Shown here in pieces: positions 8,483-18,332 of a stretch of 49,601 nucleotides of DNA (the stretch's first letter is position 1; each line of letters begins with the position of its first letter). The DNA comes from Bradyrhizobium sp. Leo170 (GTDB lineage: Bacteria; Pseudomonadota; Alphaproteobacteria; Rhizobiales; Xanthobacteraceae). The stretch covers positions 1 to 49,601 of the forward strand of contig NZ_PSRR01000020.1 in NCBI RefSeq assembly GCF_004296405.1. The letters run 5' to 3'. The position numbers were made by a program, and so were the translations under genes. The notes under the pieces were generated by a model. It made no database searches. It worked only from the letters and a program-made list of their open reading frames with translations, and was not told the origin of the DNA.

Positions 8483-8692
8483 ATGTCCTCTCTTCCCAGT
8501 GCCAGCACCGAGGATATCGACACGTTGGAGGCTGCCGTTGATGAGGCGATCGCGGCCTGCGGCGGGGATATGCGGGCCACCGTCCGCGCGCTGATCGTGG
8601 CCAACGACTATCTGGAGAACGAGGTCAGCGAGCTGATGAAGGCCGTCTCTCGCGCCCATGTGCGTGGTAGATTTAATACCTATTCGGGTTGA
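8483..8692 (+). CDS. Small conserved-type protein, probably SOS-regulated
   Basis: A 69-residue acidic, largely helical protein without a signal peptide or membrane segment (TLEAAVDEAIAACGGD, then TVRALIVANDYLENEVSELM). I do not recognise a named domain. The ATG at 8483 is preferred, since the in-frame ATG at 8450 overlaps the promoter and the LexA box. Because the LexA-type box and a TTGACA hexamer lie just upstream, expression is probably part of the DNA-damage response. That is inference from the site, not from the protein. The gene stands alone between the nuclease-like gene and the carboxylase gene. Confidence 0.72.
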   Translation: MSSLPSASTEDIDTLEAAVDEAIAACGGDMRATVRALIVANDYLENEVSELMKAVSRAHVRGRFNTYSG

Positions 8693-8838
8693 TGGCTTCG
8701 GGAGCCGGGCGCAAGCCGGCTGCCTCCATATAGACCGTTGCCTCTCCTGAGTTTTCCTGTACCACGTCAATTGAGACGCCCACCGCCCGTACCACATTGC
8801 GGGCGAGGATCCTGCCCAAACGCTCAAGCAAGAAGAAC

Positions 8839-10854
<2,016 letters not shown>

Positions 10855-10924
10855 GGCATGATCCGGAACGTAGACATCAGTTCTCCGAAAGGATCGCGCC
10901 GAAGCTGAGATAGAGAGAATTTCC

Positions 10925-11791
10925 ATGACCTTCCGCGCGCGACGCGAAGCACTGCGTTCGATCCTTGCGGGCACCGGCTGCGTCCGACCGGGCTCGGTCT
11001 ATGATGCGACGTCGATCCGGATCGCCGAGGATCTCGGTTTCGAGGTCGGCATGTTCGGCGGCTCCGTTGCCTCGCTCGCGGTGCTCGGCGATCCCGATAT
11101 CGCCCTGATCACGCTGACTGAGCTTGCCGAGCAGATGCGGCGGATGTCACGGGCTTCGGCTCTTCCTGTGCTGGTTGATGCCGACCACGGCTATGGCAAC
11201 GCGCTCAACGTCCGCCGCACCGTGCAGGAGCTCGAGGTCGCCGGCGCCGCCGGCCTCACCATCGAGGACACCTTGCTGCCGCAGGCGTTTGGTCAGGCCA
11301 AGACGCAACTGATCCCGCTCGATGAAGGTGTCAGCAAGATGAAGGCCGCGCTCGACGGCCGCAGCGATCCATCGCTTGTCATCATTGGCCGCACCGGCGC
11401 GGTGTCGATCACCGGCCTTGACGATGCGATCGCGCGAGCAAAGGCCTATGAGGCCACCGGTGTCGATGCGCTGTTCTTCACCGGCATCAAGGTCAAGGCG
11501 GAGCTGGAAGCGATCTCCGCGGCAACGACACTGCCGATCGTGCTTGGCGGTGCGCCGGAGGAGATGGCCGCGCCGGATTATCTCGCGGGCCTGCGCGTGC
11601 GGATTGCGCTGCAAGGCCATGCGCCGTTCGCAGCGGCGACGCAGGCGGTCTACGAGACGCTGAAGGCGCTGCGCGAGGGCGCGTCGCCGAAAAGCCTGAA
11701 AGGGCTGCCATCCCCGCAACTGACCGGCCGTGCGATGCGCGAGGCTGAGATGAAAGCGCGCAGCAGCGAATTCCTCGGACTGAAGAAGTGA
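10925..11791 (+). CDS. Oxaloacetate decarboxylase, isocitrate lyase/PEP mutase superfamily
   Basis: A 288-residue TIM-barrel enzyme. The metal-binding and substrate motifs of the PEP mutase superfamily are clear: [17 protein letters not shown] at the start, [12 protein letters not shown] with metal-binding Asp residues, and TIEDTLLP. The overall pattern is that of the soluble oxaloacetate decarboxylase subgroup described from Pseudomonas, which converts oxaloacetate to pyruvate and CO2 with Mg2+. Other superfamily activities cannot be excluded. Next to a carboxylase alpha subunit, it suggests a role in handling C3/C4 acids. Its stop codon overlaps the acylphosphatase GTG start (GTGA), so the two are translationally coupled. 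Confidence 0.85.
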   Translation: MTFRARREALRSILAGTGCVRPGSVYDATSIRIAEDLGFEVGMFGGSVASLAVLGDPDIALITLTELAEQMRRMSRASALPVLVDADHGYGNALNVRRTVQELEVAGAAGLTIEDTLLPQAFGQAKTQLIPLDEGVSKMKAALDGRSDPSLVIIGRTGAVSITGLDDAIARAKAYEATGVDALFFTGIKVKAELEAISAATTLPIVLGGAPEEMAAPDYLAGLRVRIALQGHAPFAAATQAVYETLKALREGASPKSLKGLPSPQLTGRAMREAEMKARSSEFLGLKK

Positions 11792-12087
11792 GCGACACGA
11801 TCCGTCATGTCATGATCCGCGGTCGCGTCCAGGGCGTCGGCTACCGCGCCTGGGTCGAATACGAGGCGCGCGTGCGCCGACTCGAGGGCTGGGTGCGCAA
11901 CCGACGGGACGGCAGCGTCGAAGCGGTGTTTGCCGGGCCCGAGACCGTTGTGTCCGATATGATCGCCGCGTGCCAGCGCGGACCGAGCGCGGCGCGTGTC
12001 GATGCCGCGCAGCACGATGCCGGCAGCCCCGATCTCCTGAACCTGCGCGACGCAGGCGAGGGTTTTTCGGTCCTGCCCACGGTATAA
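11788..12087 (+). CDS. acyP: Acylphosphatase
   Basis: A 99-residue acylphosphatase that hydrolyses carboxyl-phosphate bonds such as acetyl phosphate or carbamoyl phosphate. The signature [13 protein letters not shown] holds the phosphate-binding Arg20, and Asn38 of [12 protein letters not shown] is the second catalytic residue. The length is normal for the family. The GTG start overlaps the stop of the preceding gene by four bases, which settles the start and shows an operon. It converges on the HxlR gene; the 105 bases between them hold nothing recognisable. Confidence 0.92.
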   Translation: MSDTIRHVMIRGRVQGVGYRAWVEYEARVRRLEGWVRNRRDGSVEAVFAGPETVVSDMIAACQRGPSAARVDAAQHDAGSPDLLNLRDAGEGFSVLPTV

Positions 12088-12192
12088 CCACCATAAACTG
12101 GGGACGCCATTGGGCGGCCGCGGTCGTCGGAGGTTTGGCGGGCGCGACCTCGCTGACGGCGTCTCGTGACGACTTCAGGGCGTAGGCGAATT

Positions 12193-12567
12193 CTAGACAG
12201 GGTAGCGTACCGAAAACGCCCTTGCCTCCATGAGCACAGGCATAAGCCCTCGCCCCCTATCGGTGAGTTGATATTCGACGCGCGGCGGCTGCTCGCCGAA
12301 GTCTCTTCTCTCGATCAGGCGATCATTCTCCAGCTCCCGCAGGTGCTGTGTGAGCATCTTCTGCGAAACGCCCGGCATGTCCCTTTTCAACTGCAAGGTC
12401 CGCAATGATGGCGCCGCGTAGAGGCGGAACAAGATCGGCAGCTTCCAGCGTCCGGTGATCATTCGAAGCATTCTGGTGACATGTGCGACAGAACCGTCGG
12501 GGCCAAGGCAAGCTGACCGCTCCTCGTGTCCTATGGGCACTTTTAAGTGCGTAATTGTCTCGGTCAT
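12193..12567 (-). CDS. HxlR-family winged-helix transcriptional regulator
   Basis: About 124 residues from the start MTETITHLK (12567); MDGT at 12579 is an alternative. The HxlR pattern is clear: VTRMLRMITGRWKLPILFRLY, then LRTLQLKRDMPGVSQKMLTQHLRELENDRLIERRDF (recognition helix), then PRVEYQLTDRGRGLMPVL (wing). Unlike redox-sensing members, the N-terminal Cys (SACLGPDG) is displaced from the usual CP position near the first helix. It is divergent from a short-chain dehydrogenase gene that it probably controls; a palindrome lies inside its first codons. A much longer frame that reads back across the SDR gene has no support. Confidence 0.85.
   Translation of the reverse strand: MTETITHLKVPIGHEERSACLGPDGSVAHVTRMLRMITGRWKLPILFRLYAAPSLRTLQLKRDMPGVSQKMLTQHLRELENDRLIERRDFGEQPPRVEYQLTDRGRGLMPVLMEARAFSVRYPV
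12537..12550. promoter_or_regulatory. Candidate HxlR operator (palindrome)
   Basis: GCACTT-TT-AAGTGC is a perfect inverted repeat with 6-base arms. It lies within the first codons of the HxlR gene and 65 bases before the divergent SDR start, a plausible place for autorepression and for control of the dehydrogenase. HxlR sites in other bacteria often have an ACTT..AAGT core, so the fit is suggestive only. Confidence 0.45.
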
Positions 12568-12615
12568 CGTTCCGTCCATTCTATGAGCCGTCGACTTCAA
12601 GGTAGGTGCTCGGCA

Positions 12616-13423
12616 ATGGATTTGAAACTGGACGGAAAGGTCGCGCTCATTACCGGGAGCAGCAAAGGCATAGGAGAAGCGATAGCCAGAGGGCTCGCTC
12701 GCGAGGAGACGATCGTCGTCGTCCACGGACGCGATCGAAACCAGACGGAGAGGGTCGCTCACGACATCTCCGCGCAGGGAGGACATGCTCATGCCGTGGT
12801 CGGAGACCTCACTGTTGACGATGAAGTGTGGCGCCTGGTCGATGAGGCACAGGCCCTGGCCGGCCCGATAGTCATCCTGGTCAACAATGCCGGCGGTTCA
12901 GGCGATGCCGAAGACTGGACGAACAGTCGCCCAGCTTCTTGGGCGTCCGCCTACGACCGCAACGTCCTCGCCGCCGTGAGGGTGACTACCCGGCTGCTAC
13001 CGAGGATGCAGGCAGCCAGGTGGGGACGTGTCGTAAACATTTCCAGCCTAGTTGGTTTGATGCCTCCGGCCTCCAGGCCCGACTACTCCGCCTGCAAGGC
13101 GGCGATGAACGCCATGACGGCGTCGATGGCCAAAGCCGTTGCGGCCGATGGCGTGACGGTCAACACGGTGTCGCCTGGCACGATACGTAGCGCCAGGCTG
13201 GATACCCGGTTCCGCGAGGTCGCAGCAGAGCGCGGGCTTGCGGACGGCTCTCCATGGAAACTGATTGAACAGACCGTCCTGCCCATGTTCGCCCAGGTAC
13301 CCGTCGGCCGCGTCGGAACACTAGAAGATAGCTGATGCCATCTCATTCCTCGTCAGTCCCAGAGCGGGATACATAACCGGTGTCAACCTCAGGCTCGACG
13401 GCGGGATGCTGCCTAGCATCTAG
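12616..13423 (+). pseudogene. Short-chain dehydrogenase/reductase gene with a C-terminal frameshift
   Basis: The first frame (12616-13335) encodes an SDR with the TGSSKGIGEAIA cofactor loop, VNNAG, the catalytic Ser in NISSLVG and the YSACKAAM motif with Tyr and Lys. It stops abruptly after VGRVGTLEDS. In the +1 frame, from 13331 to the TAG at 13421-13423, the sequence reads ADAISFLVSP, RAGYITGVNL and RLDGGMLPSI, exactly the missing SDR ending. Loss of two bases (or gain of one) near 13330 explains the break. As read, the protein lacks the last strand and C-terminal helix and is probably inactive, unless this is a sequencing error. The gene is divergent from the HxlR regulator. Confidence 0.85.
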
Positions 13424-13512
13424 TGGGTCGCATCTGACATTTGATTCCCGGCAGGGATTCCTCCTGAGCCTGCCCATCGGACCGAAGCGGCAAAATCCCG
13501 CCGGGGCACCGG

Positions 13513-13541
13513 TTGACACTCGCTCCGTTTTATCAGATATT
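13513..13541 (+). promoter_or_regulatory. Sigma-70-like promoter of the GbsR/MarR gene
   Basis: TTGACA (13513-13518) and GATATT (13536-13541) are separated by 17 bases. Transcription would start near 13548, which is the ATG itself, so the messenger may be leaderless or nearly so. No Shine-Dalgarno sequence is visible before the ATG. Confidence 0.6.
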
Positions 13542-13558
13542 TCTGTCATGACAGAAAT
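13539..13558. promoter_or_regulatory. Perfect 20-bp palindrome over the start codon, likely operator
   Basis: ATTTCTGTCATGACAGAAAT reads the same on both strands and is centred on the ATG of the GbsR/MarR gene (13548). It overlaps the -10 element and the predicted transcription start, the ideal place for autorepression by the dimeric regulator encoded directly behind it. Confidence 0.7.
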
Positions 13559-14105
13559 GACCGGCAAGAGAAAACTTCCTCCCGCGGTCGAGCGCTTCAT
13601 CCTGCATTGGGGCGACATGGGGGATGAGTGGGGTGTCAACCGCTCGGTCAGCCAGATCCACGGCCTGCTCTATCTCGCCGAAGCGCCGATGACGGCGGAG
13701 GACATCGCCGACACGCTCGGCATGGCGCGCTCGAACGTCTCCAATTCGCTCAAGGAGCTGCTTGCCTGGAACCTGATCCGCCGCGTGCCGATCCTCGGCG
13801 ACCGGCGCGATCATTTCGAAGCGGAAACCGACATCTGGGAAGTCGCAGCGCGGATCGCCGCAGGCCGCAAGGAGCGGGAGATCGATCCGGCGATCGCAGC
13901 GCTTCGCGCCTCCGTGTCTGACGCCGCCGACGATCCCACGATCAGCCCGGTCGCGAGCAAGCGGCTCAAGGAGATGCTGGCTTTCACGGAGCTCGTCGAC
14001 CGCTGGTACAGCCAGATGCTCAACGTGCCGCGGCCGCGCCTGGTCGCGCTGATCAAGCTCGGCGAGAAAATCGTGAATCTGCTGCCGATAGGAAGAGCCA
14101 AATAG
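13548..14105 (+). CDS. GbsR/MarR-family transcriptional regulator
   Basis: A 185-residue winged-helix protein of the GbsR type (PPAVERFILHWGDMGDEWGVNRSVSQIHGLLYL, then MTAEDIADTLGMARSNVSNSLKELLAWNLI as recognition helix, then the wing VPILGDRRDHFEAE). The C-terminal half is a long helical dimerisation region. The ATG at 13548 is chosen because family similarity begins just after it and the longer frame runs back through the end of the broken SDR gene. It heads an operon with a DUF4166 gene and a TIGR01777 gene, and probably regulates both itself and that operon through the palindrome over its start codon. Confidence 0.87.
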   Translation: MTEMTGKRKLPPAVERFILHWGDMGDEWGVNRSVSQIHGLLYLAEAPMTAEDIADTLGMARSNVSNSLKELLAWNLIRRVPILGDRRDHFEAETDIWEVAARIAAGRKEREIDPAIAALRASVSDAADDPTISPVASKRLKEMLAFTELVDRWYSQMLNVPRPRLVALIKLGEKIVNLLPIGRAK

Positions 14106-14126
14106 GCAAGCAAGTGGGAGCATGCG

Positions 14127-14792
14127 ATGGCGTCAGCAAGGATATCCAGCCTCAAGACATCACCGGCTTCCAACGCAAGACTGCACAACGACAACAGGTT
14201 TCGTGCGCTGCTCGCCGACGAAGATTGGGGTCGGCTGCCGGTCGCGGTCTGGCGGCGCTTCTCGAAGCGCCTCGCCGAGGGCGGGACCATCATCTATGTT
14301 GGCGAGATCGATGAAGTCACCTTCAATCGCGCCGGCTGGTGGCTGGCGCAGGCGGCGCGCCTGATCGGCGGGCCGCTGCCGACTGGCTCCGAGACCGGCG
14401 TCCCGGCCATCGTCACGGTGACCGAGGATGCCGCCGCGGGCGGCCAGATATGGAGCCGCATCGCCACGCGCAGCGACGGCTTTCCGCAAGTCATTCACTC
14501 TTGCAAGCGCTTTGCCGGCCCGACGGGGCTTGAGGAATATGTCGGCTGCGGCATCAGCATGGCGCTGAAGATATCGGTCGCGCAGGACGCGCTGGTGTTT
14601 CGCAGCACCGGCTATTCGCTGCAGCTTGGTCCCTTCCGATTGCCGCTGCCGGAATGGCTCACGCCGGGCGATCTCACCGTGACCCATCGCGATCTCGGCG
14701 GCGATGAATTCCGCTTCACGCTCGAGATCATTCATCCCCGCTTCGGCATGCTTATCCGTCAGTCTGCCGTGTTTAGGGAGGCCATGCCATGA
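14127..14792 (+). CDS. DUF4166-domain protein
   Basis: A 221-residue protein of the DUF4166 family, recognised by the run LPVAVWRRFSKRLAEGG, the middle GGQIWSRIATRSDGFPQVIHSCKRF, and the ending DLGGDEFRFTLEIIHPRFGMLIRQSAVF. The family is often fused to, or placed beside, saccharopine-dehydrogenase-like or epimerase proteins, and its biochemical role is unknown. The stop overlaps the ATG of the next gene (ATGA), so translation is coupled. No signal peptide is seen. Confidence 0.85.
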   Translation: MASARISSLKTSPASNARLHNDNRFRALLADEDWGRLPVAVWRRFSKRLAEGGTIIYVGEIDEVTFNRAGWWLAQAARLIGGPLPTGSETGVPAIVTVTEDAAAGGQIWSRIATRSDGFPQVIHSCKRFAGPTGLEEYVGCGISMALKISVAQDALVFRSTGYSLQLGPFRLPLPEWLTPGDLTVTHRDLGGDEFRFTLEIIHPRFGMLIRQSAVFREAMP

Positions 14793-16225
14793 CGCCGCTG
14801 CTTTGGACCCTGATCGCCATTCAGATCCTGATGGGGGTGTTCGACACCTTCTATCACCATGAGTTCACCGAGCGCCTGGCGTCGCGTCCGTCGCAGCGTT
14901 TCGAGCTGCAGCTCCACGCCGTGCGCAACATGTTCTATGCGCTGCTTTTCCTCATTCTCGGCTGGCTGGAGGTGCACGGCGTTTTCGCTATGCTGATTAT
15001 TGCCGTGCTGGTCGCAGAAGTCGTCATCACGCTGATGGATTTCGTCGAGGAGGATCTGAGCAGGAAGTTGCCGGCGAGCGAGCGTATCAATCATACGCTG
15101 CTCGCGATCAATTACGGCGCCATCTTGGTCCTGCTGCTGCCGGTCCTGATCGGCTGGGCGATGCAGCCGACCGGGATCAAGTCGGCTTACACGGACCTTC
15201 TCAGCATCGTGGCCGCGGCCGCCGCTGTCGGCGCGGCGCTTTGCGGCTTGCGCGATTTCACGGCCGCCAGACGCCTGGCGCGCATGGCCGTCGCGCCCGC
15301 GCGCGAGCTTGTGACGGGATTGCCCGGCCGGCAGACCGTGCTTGTCACCGGCGCCACCGGCTTCATCGGCAACCGGCTGGTCGGAAGCCTCACCGCCGCC
15401 GGCCATCAGGTCATCGCGCTGATCCGAAATCCGGCGAAGGCGGAGCTATTGCCGCCGCCGATCACGCTGATCACGAGCCTCGATCAGATTCCGGCGGAGA
15501 CCAGGATCGACGCCATCGTCAATCTCGCGGGCGAGCCGATCGGCAATGGCCTGTGGACCGAGGCCAAACGTCGCGAGATCCTTGCCTCGCGGATCGATAT
15601 CACCGGCGACGTCGTGAAACTGATCGCGCGCCTCGAACGCAAGCCCGCCGTCCTTGTCAGCGGCTCGGCGATCGGCTGGTACGGGCTGTGGCAGGACCAG
15701 GTGCTGACCGAATCGGCCAAGTCGCACGCCTGCTTCAGCCACGAGCTCTGCGAGGCCTGGGAGAAAGCGGCGCGTTCCGCAGAAGAATTCGGCGCCCGCG
15801 TCGTCTGCTTGCGGATCGGCCTGGTGCTCGGCACCGATGGCGGCTTCATCACGCGCATGCTGACGCCGTTCGAGTTCGGCCTCGGCGGGCCGCTCGGTTC
15901 GGGCAGGCAATGGATGTCCTGGATCGAGCGCGACGATCTCGTCCGCCTGATCGCCCATGTGATCGCAAGGCCCGATCTCTCAGGTCCGATCAACGCGACC
16001 GCGCCGATCCCGGTGACCAATGCCAAATTCACCGAAGAACTCGGCCGCCGACTGCATCGCCCTGCGATCTTTCGCATCCCCGCCGGCCTGCTGCGCCGGG
16101 TCGGGGGCGATTTTGCCAAGGAGCTATTGCTGGGCGGTCAGCGCGTGCTGCCCAACAAAGCGCTCAGCAACGGTTTTGTCTTCCGCCACGAGACGCTGCG
16201 CAGCGCGTTCGAGGCGATTTTGTGA
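14789..16225 (+). CDS. TIGR01777-family NAD-dependent epimerase/dehydratase with N-terminal membrane domain
   Basis: A 478-residue two-part protein. Residues 1-160 form a membrane region with about four hydrophobic helices (LLWTLIAIQILMGVF, MFYALLFLILGW, FAMLIIAVLVAEVVI, ILVLLLPVLIGWAM). Residues 185-478 are a Rossmann epimerase domain: VLVTGATGFIGNRLV for NAD(P), VNLAGEPIGNGLWTEAKRREI and SGSAIGWYG typical of TIGR01777, then WMSWIERDDLVRLI and a C-terminal DUF1731-like segment (LLGGQRVLPNKAL). The active-site Tyr is in the SGSAIGWYG motif. The substrate is unknown. Fusion with a membrane part points to a role at the inner membrane. It ends the GbsR operon and converges on lipB. Confidence 0.88.
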   Translation: MTPLLWTLIAIQILMGVFDTFYHHEFTERLASRPSQRFELQLHAVRNMFYALLFLILGWLEVHGVFAMLIIAVLVAEVVITLMDFVEEDLSRKLPASERINHTLLAINYGAILVLLLPVLIGWAMQPTGIKSAYTDLLSIVAAAAAVGAALCGLRDFTAARRLARMAVAPARELVTGLPGRQTVLVTGATGFIGNRLVGSLTAAGHQVIALIRNPAKAELLPPPITLITSLDQIPAETRIDAIVNLAGEPIGNGLWTEAKRREILASRIDITGDVVKLIARLERKPAVLVSGSAIGWYGLWQDQVLTESAKSHACFSHELCEAWEKAARSAEEFGARVVCLRIGLVLGTDGGFITRMLTPFEFGLGGPLGSGRQWMSWIERDDLVRLIAHVIARPDLSGPINATAPIPVTNAKFTEELGRRLHRPAIFRIPAGLLRRVGGDFAKELLLGGQRVLPNKALSNGFVFRHETLRSAFEAIL

Positions 16226-16239
16226 GGCCGTACGCGGCC

Positions 16240-16965
16240 CTAAGTCGTCTCTGGCAGCCGCGCCTCGGCTGCGCCAAACACCTCAGCAAAGGCTTGACGA
16301 AGCGCGACGTCGACGTCAGGGAGCGTCACCGGCAGGCCGAGGTCGACCAGGGAGGTGACGCCATAGCGCGGGTCGACCACGCCGCAGGGCACGATCGCGG
16401 AGAAATGCGCCAGATCCGGCTCGACATTGATCGCGATGCCGTGGAAGGACACCCAGCGCTTCAGCCGCACGCCGATGGCGGCGATCTTGTCCTCGAATCC
16501 CGGTCCCTTGTCGGGCCGCTTGACCCAGACGCCGACGCGATCCTCGCGGCGCTCGCCGCTGACATTGAAGGCGCCAAGGGTGCGGATGATCCATTCCTCC
16601 AGCGAGGCGACATAGGCGCGTACATCCGGCCGGCGCCGCTTCAGGTCCAGCATCACATAGGCCACCCGCTGGCCGGGGCCGTGATAGGTGATCTGCCCGC
16701 CGCGCCCGCTCTCGAATATCGGGAATCGCGCCTCCAGGAGGTCGCCGGCCTTGCCGCTGGTGCCAGACGTATAGAGCGGGGGATGCTCCAGAAGCCAGAC
16801 CAGTTCGGGCGCTTTCCCGGCCGCGATATCGGCGACGCGTGATTCCATCGCGGCGACGGCGTCAGGGTAGGGCACCGGAGCATCCGAAATCCGCCATTCC
16901 ACGGCTTCGCCGCCGTCCGGGTGCGCGAAAATCGTCAAATCAAGGTCTTGGCGGACATTAACCAT
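16240..16965 (-). CDS. lipB: Lipoyl(octanoyl) transferase LipB
   Basis: A 241-residue octanoyltransferase that moves octanoyl from acyl carrier protein to the lipoyl domains of 2-oxo acid dehydrogenases and GcvH. LipB signatures are complete: [34 protein letters not shown], the Lys in [17 protein letters not shown], and the catalytic Cys in [10 protein letters not shown]. Length and order are normal. The start at 16965 lies within a CtrA-like box shared with the divergent fliN gene. It converges with the TIGR01777 gene, 14 bases away. Confidence 0.95.
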   Translation of the reverse strand: MVNVRQDLDLTIFAHPDGGEAVEWRISDAPVPYPDAVAAMESRVADIAAGKAPELVWLLEHPPLYTSGTSGKAGDLLEARFPIFESGRGGQITYHGPGQRVAYVMLDLKRRRPDVRAYVASLEEWIIRTLGAFNVSGERREDRVGVWVKRPDKGPGFEDKIAAIGVRLKRWVSFHGIAINVEPDLAHFSAIVPCGVVDPRYGVTSLVDLGLPVTLPDVDVALRQAFAEVFGAAEARLPETT

Positions 16966-16976
16966 TGGCTAACCAT
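16958..16976. promoter_or_regulatory. CtrA-like box between lipB and fliN
   Basis: TTAACCATTGGCTAACCAT holds TTAA-N7-CTAA and two copies of TAACCAT 11 bases apart, close to the alphaproteobacterial CtrA consensus TTAA-N7-TTAA and its common TTAACCAT half. It lies 50 bases before the fliN start and overlaps the first codons of lipB. Confidence 0.5.
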
Positions 16977-17025
16977 CACGTGGTCAGGTGGAACCACAAT
17001 CTAATCCCGGTTTAGCGGTTCAAAA

Positions 17026-17268
17026 GTGCCTACCCTCGATAAAGTCAGTGTCGATCTCATGGTGGTGCTCGGCACCACCACGATGCCCATCCACCAGGTC
17101 ATGCGGCTTTCCCGCGGCGCCATCATCGAACTGGATGCCACCGAGGCCGACGAGGTCAAGATCCTCGCCAACAACCTGCCGATCGCCAGCGGCGTGGTGC
17201 TGGTCGACCGCAACCGGATCGCGGTCGAGGTCAAGCAAATGCTGCCGAAATCCCCGGATGTTAGATAG
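17026..17268 (+). CDS. FliN-like flagellar motor switch protein (short, orphan)
   Basis: An 80-residue SpoA/FliN domain: VSVDLMVVLGTTTMPIHQVMRLSRGAIIELDATEADEVKILANNLPIASGVVLVDRNRIAVEVKQML. FliN forms the cytoplasmic C-ring with FliM and FliG. The GTG at 17026 is the first start after an in-frame stop, so the protein really is short and has no N-terminal extension. No other flagellar gene is close. Such stand-alone copies occur in rhizobia and may serve a second flagellar system. A CtrA-like box upstream would suit flagellar control. Confidence 0.85.
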   Translation: MPTLDKVSVDLMVVLGTTTMPIHQVMRLSRGAIIELDATEADEVKILANNLPIASGVVLVDRNRIAVEVKQMLPKSPDVR

Positions 17269-17367
17269 TTGATAGGCCACTTACCGGCTTGTCCCCCACC
17301 TTCCGATTTGTTACATCCCGCGCCGTCGATCCGGCGGCGGCCCCAAGGGTTCCCTCCGGCATCCCAA

Positions 17368-17452
17368 GCGCTCGTGGCGGAATTGGTAGACGCGCTGCCT
17401 TGAGGTGGCAGTGAGTAAAATCGTGGGGGTTCGAGTCCCTCCGAGCGCACCA
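17368..17452 (+). tRNA. tRNA-Leu (anticodon GAG)
   Basis: The 85-base sequence folds as a class II tRNA: acceptor stem GCGCTCG/CGAGCGC, anticodon stem CTGCC/GGCAG with loop TTGAGGT (anticodon GAG at 17402-17404, reading CUC/CUU), a longer variable arm, and a T loop TTCGAGT. The CCA end is encoded. A truncated integrase gene begins 24 bases after its 3' end, so this tRNA is a likely integration site. Confidence 0.97.
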
Positions 17453-17476
17453 TACCCACGTTTTCCCTTGAAATCC

Positions 17477-17974
17477 TTACGCTTTTTTCCGGGTGTTACC
17501 CGGGAATGTTACCACTCCGTTCCCGTGCGGCGTTCGCACGTTGTTCGCTTTAGGTGCCCATAGAAAGTCGTCAAATGACTGGCTCTGATCGAACGCGATG
17601 ATCTTTTCCATACCACTGACGCCGAGCTTCTCTCGATTCGCCTGAGCGATGTAGTGCGCGGGCATTTTCGGATCGGTCCAGCCGAACATGGCCATCATCT
17701 GGCTCTCGGTGCAGTCGGCGTAAGCAGCCACTTCGGCGCGGGCTTTGCGCACTCCATGGCAGCTCTTCTTCGGCTCGTTGACGCCGGCCAGGATCACGTA
17801 TTTCTTGAACTTGGCCGCCCATGCCTTCTTCTTCATTGGCAGAACGCAACCGCGCACGACCTTGCCGGTGAAGGCATTTCGCGAGCGATGAGGGACAAGG
17901 ATTTCGTTGAGCGGCAATGGGCCGGATCGGAGCTGAGGCAAGCAGACTTTCTTGATTGCTCTATTTGGCTGCAA
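17477..17974 (-). pseudogene. C-terminal remnant of a tyrosine recombinase (integrase)
   Basis: About 165 residues. Only the end of a phage-type integrase is recognisable: HGVRK gives the H-x-x-R pair (H73, R76), then ADCTESQMMAMFGWTDP (W99) and the nucleophile Tyr108 in KMPAHYIAQANREKLG. The N-terminal arm-binding and core-binding domains and the first catalytic Arg are missing, and the upstream 350 bases do not restore them in any frame. The first 50 residues resemble nothing. The gene points towards the tRNA-Leu end, the standard arrangement for an integrase beside its attachment site. The element appears disabled. Confidence 0.8.
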
Positions 17975-18332
17975 CTAGCCCAAATTGGCCCCATGATAGA
18001 TTGGAACGAGAGTTTAAGTTTTTCAATTGGTTCGAACGCGGCGTGTGCACCGGGAGATCAAGAAAAATCTCATCACAGCAAGGGTGTGCAGGCGTTCTGA
18101 AGTAGGGCCGCGCCGCCCCCGGTTGGTGCGCGTGAACGACCAAAATTCCGAGGGTAGGGTGACAGGTGAGTGCTGACGAGCGACATTAGTTCTCGGAGCT
18201 AGAAAGCGTCACTCCTTCACCGCGCATTTGCGCAGCTCCGTTGATCCAACTGAGAACGAGCAGCTCTTGTAGCGATTCCCTGACTCGAACCGCCGACTCG
18301 CTACGCTGCCTGCCGAGTGTCGTTTGCCGCGT
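17975..18332. other. Intergenic stretch, no gene recognised
   Basis: These 358 bases between the integrase remnant and the extradiol dioxygenase gene hold only short frames with no family resemblance and no clear terminator. A partial copy of the tRNA-Leu 3' end was looked for by eye and not found. It is probably the residue of a deleted element. Confidence 0.5.

Noticed and set aside
12568..12792. N-terminal extension of the HxlR frame
   Set aside because: It runs back through the divergent SDR gene; HxlR similarity begins well after the start at 12567.
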